Assembly: GCA_003510345.1 (NCBI GenBank)
Contig: DOMW01000289.1
Location: 4,134-19,905 of the forward strand
Reading direction: 5' to 3'
DNA: 15,772 nucleotides
DNA from: Clostridiales bacterium
GTDB lineage: Bacteria; Bacillota; Clostridia; Christensenellales; Christensenellaceae
The position numbers were made by a program, and so were the translations under genes. The notes under the pieces were generated by a model that made no database searches, was not told where the DNA came from, and saw nothing but the letters and a program-made list of their open reading frames with translations. Below, in pieces: positions 15,242-15,772 of this stretch. The stretch's first letter is position 1. The number at the start of each line of letters is the position of its first letter.

Positions 15242-15270
15242 GTTGCAGCGCATGAAAAATGGAGGTATAA
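15242..15270 (+). repeat. 29-bp promoter direct repeat, copy 2
   Basis: Identical to 14924-14952. The promoter here is TTGCAG (15243-15248), 17 nt, TATAAG (15266-15271), slightly weaker at the last -10 base. The sequence after it no longer matches unit 1, so this copy is cut off from its original toxin. Confidence 0.9.
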
Positions 15271-15296
15271 GCGCGGTGAAGCACGGTGAACGCTGA

Positions 15297-15325
15297 TTGA
15301 CATGGTGGAAATACGGGTATATAAT
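15297..15325 (+). promoter_or_regulatory. Consensus promoter for the antitoxin RNA of the Fst-like locus
   Basis: TTGACA (15297-15302), exactly 17 nt, TATAAT (15320-15325): a perfect consensus promoter. It drives the short + strand RNA that ends at 15397, as expected for an abundant antitoxin RNA. Confidence 0.88.
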
Positions 15326-15338
15326 AAGCGTAGCTAAG

Positions 15339-15360
15339 TTGAGTATATAAAAGACGTCAC
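15339..15360 (+). repeat. Par-type direct repeat A (antitoxin side)
   Basis: TTGAGTATATA followed by AAAGACGTCAC. The same 22 bases lie at 15487-15512, interrupted by GGTC. This gives the antitoxin RNA complementarity to the toxin translation start. Confidence 0.85.
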
Positions 15361-15367
15361 AAAAGCA

Positions 15368-15397
15368 AAAACCCCGGAGTTGCAGCTCCGGGGTTTT
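15368..15397. terminator. Bidirectional terminator of the Fst-like locus
   Basis: AAAACCCCGGAG and CTCCGGGGTTTT form a perfect 12-bp stem with a 6-nt loop, giving a U-run in both directions. It ends the + strand antitoxin RNA and the - strand toxin mRNA, which overlap here tail to tail. Confidence 0.9.
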
Positions 15398-15407
15398 CTT
15401 ATTCGGG

Positions 15408-15503
15408 CTAACTGTCTTTTTTGTTGTGGTCTAACCACTTGCGAACGAAGTAGCTAACAACGCCCGCCATGACCGCAACAAAGAAATTGAGTATATAGGT
15501 CAA
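15408..15503 (-). CDS. 31-aa Fst/PepA1-family type I toxin
   Basis: A 31-aa peptide on the - strand. It starts with TTG at 15503-15501, 6 nt after AAGGGGGTG; an in-frame GTG lies inside that ribosome site. The first part, MTYILNFFVAVMAGVVSYF, is one membrane helix; the rest, VRKWLDHNKKDS, is charged. The pattern helix, Gly, S-Y-F, W-L, then a Lys/Arg-rich tail matches Fst of pAD1 and PepA1/SprA1 of Staphylococcus aureus. The gene has a - strand promoter (15552-15581), a leader that can mask its ribosome site, a shared two-way terminator, and a facing antitoxin RNA with direct repeats. Fst-type peptides damage the membrane when the unstable antitoxin RNA is lost. Confidence 0.78.
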   Translation of the reverse strand: MTYILNFFVAVMAGVVSYFVRKWLDHNKKDS

Positions 15504-15512
15504 AGACGTCAC
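15487..15512 (+). repeat. Par-type direct repeat B (toxin start side)
   Basis: TTGAGTATATA, GGTC, AAAGACGTCAC. On the - strand this covers the toxin start codon, its first five codons and the gap to the ribosome site. The 22 bases apart from GGTC match 15339-15360 exactly. Confidence 0.85.
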
Positions 15513-15540
15513 CCCCTTTCCGCTGTGCGGTATAGGGTAG
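15511..15540 (-). promoter_or_regulatory. Leader structure masking the Fst-like toxin ribosome site
   Basis: On the - strand, TACCC (15539-15535) can pair with GGGTG (15515-15511) around an inner CCGC ACA GCGG hairpin. The 3' arm is part of the ribosome site. Leader stems of this kind delay toxin translation in Fst systems. The pairing is weak (5 bp with one G-U), so this is tentative. Confidence 0.45.
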
Positions 15541-15551
15541 ACAGCTATTTG

Positions 15552-15581
15552 ATTATATACTACGGGTGCGGCGAATGTCTA
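15552..15581 (-). promoter_or_regulatory. Promoter of the Fst-like toxin
   Basis: On the - strand: TAGACA (15581-15576), 18-nt spacer, TATAAT (15557-15552). The leader to the TTG start would be about 42 nt. Confidence 0.65.
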
Positions 15582-15637
15582 TGTCACTGTGGTTCAGACG
15601 AAAAACGCATGAATACACATAATTACAGGATAAAAAA
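15564..15637 (+). pseudogene. Decayed copy of the microtoxin 1 ORF
   Basis: GGGTGCGGCGA (15564-15574) is identical to the ribosome-site region of unit 1 (15003-15013). An ATG follows at 15575, and at the same distance as in unit 1 lies GATAAAAAATAA, matching the unit 1 GATAAAAAGTAG (Asp-Lys-Lys-stop). The frame between is interrupted by TAA at 15620-15622 and has lost the hydrophobic helix (it reads MSMSLWFRRKTHEYT before the stop). Position between the 29-bp and 68-bp repeats supports common origin. The residual match is short, so confidence is moderate. Confidence 0.45.
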
Positions 15638-15710
15638 TAACCGCCCCCGCCAAAGGTTGCGGCTATTATAGTTAAAATCCACAGCTAACCGCTTTGCGGT
15701 TATATCCCTG
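15630..15710 (-). ncRNA. Orphan antisense RNA of the decayed unit
   Basis: Predicted RNA of about 75-80 nt from the - strand promoter at 15716-15745. It contains a perfect 5' hairpin (TAACCGC TTT GCGGTTA, 15686-15702) and ends in a stem of AATAGCCGC with GCGGTTATT (15667-15659 and 15644-15636) running into six T. No intact toxin faces it. Confidence 0.5.
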
Positions 15711-15772
15711 CTATTATTATACCCCCCAATATACGAAAAAGTCAAGAACAGCGTTCTGTCAAAGCGATAGGG
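15705..15772. repeat. 68-bp direct repeat with - strand promoter, copy 2
   Basis: 64 of 68 positions match 15153-15220. It contains TTGACT (15745-15740), 18 nt, TATAAT (15721-15716) on the - strand. The repeat reaches the last base of the window, so its right limit is unknown. Confidence 0.92.

Larger units (their letters stand above)
15331..15400 (+). ncRNA. RNAII-like antitoxin RNA of the Fst-like locus
   Basis: Predicted RNA of about 65-70 nt from the promoter at 15297-15325 to the terminator at 15368-15397. It can pair with the toxin mRNA at the shared terminator. It also carries TTGAGTATATA plus AAAGACGTCAC (15339-15360), which recurs at 15487-15512 with a 4-nt insert. There it is the complement of the toxin's start codon and the bases between it and the ribosome site. 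An 8-nt GTAGCTAA (15330-15337) recurs at 15450-15457. Convergent RNAs paired at a terminator and at direct repeats are the hallmark of pAD1 par. Confidence 0.75.

Noticed and set aside
15575..15622. 15-aa ORF as a functional toxin
   Set aside because: It lacks a hydrophobic helix and its frame stops before the conserved Asp-Lys-Lys end, so it is better explained as a relic.
14904..15772. CRISPR array or insertion sequence as explanation of the repeats
   Set aside because: Only two copies of each repeat occur, spacing is irregular, there is no transposase or terminal inverted repeat, and the repeats coincide with promoters.

Overview
The window is the transfer core of an integrative conjugative element (or conjugative plasmid) from a Gram-positive, low-to-mid-GC bacterium, most likely a gut-type member of the Clostridia. 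Reasons: strong AGGAGG-type ribosome sites, some TTG and GTG starts, roughly balanced GC, and a Tn1549/pCF10-like transfer set (PcfB, VirD4, Maff2-type pilin, CD1112-type VirB6, PrgI, VirB4, peptidoglycan hydrolase). No integrase, att site, resistance cargo or insertion sequence is visible, so the ends of the element lie outside. All large genes are on the + strand.

Left part (1-4471): a terminator closes whatever lies upstream. It is followed by an ArdC-like protein with a zinc-peptidase motif, a 54-aa small protein, a non-coding stretch with a 50-bp nested dyad that is the best oriT candidate, and then the DNA-processing genes mobC, ssb and a MOBP-type relaxase.

Middle (4472-5324): a self-contained HigB/HigA-like toxin-antitoxin operon has its own sigma-A-type promoter, an inverted repeat between the -35 and -10 boxes that is the likely operator, and its own terminator.

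Transfer operon (5325-14903): a protein built of five exact-length 26-residue repeats comes first, then PcfB/DUF3801, the VirD4 coupling ATPase, a VirB2/Maff2-like pilin, VirB6, PrgI (VirB3-like), VirB4, and a large membrane-anchored M23 plus 3D/DPBB cell-wall hydrolase (VirB1 role). Genes are tightly spaced or overlap, as in one operon. The relaxosome (MobC, relaxase, SSB) would deliver DNA through VirD4 to the VirB6/VirB3/VirB4 channel, with the hydrolase opening the wall. The 26-residue repeat also occurs in the ArdC-like protein.

Right end (14904-15772): this is the most interesting part. The ORF track lists no real gene here, but the stretch is densely organised RNA-scale sequence. Unit 1 is a 22-aa hydrophobic microprotein with its own promoter, a stem that hides its Shine-Dalgarno sequence, a two-way terminator and a convergent antisense promoter. 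A second locus on the - strand encodes a 31-aa Fst/PepA1-like toxin. It faces a convergent antisense RNA that shares a two-way terminator and carries an 11+11-nt direct repeat complementary to the toxin's translation start, which is the architecture of the pAD1 par/Fst system. This locus appears to have landed inside a decayed second copy of unit 1, of which a 29-bp promoter repeat, a broken toxin ORF and a 68-bp antisense-promoter repeat remain. The window therefore ends in a nested array of type I toxin-antitoxin modules.
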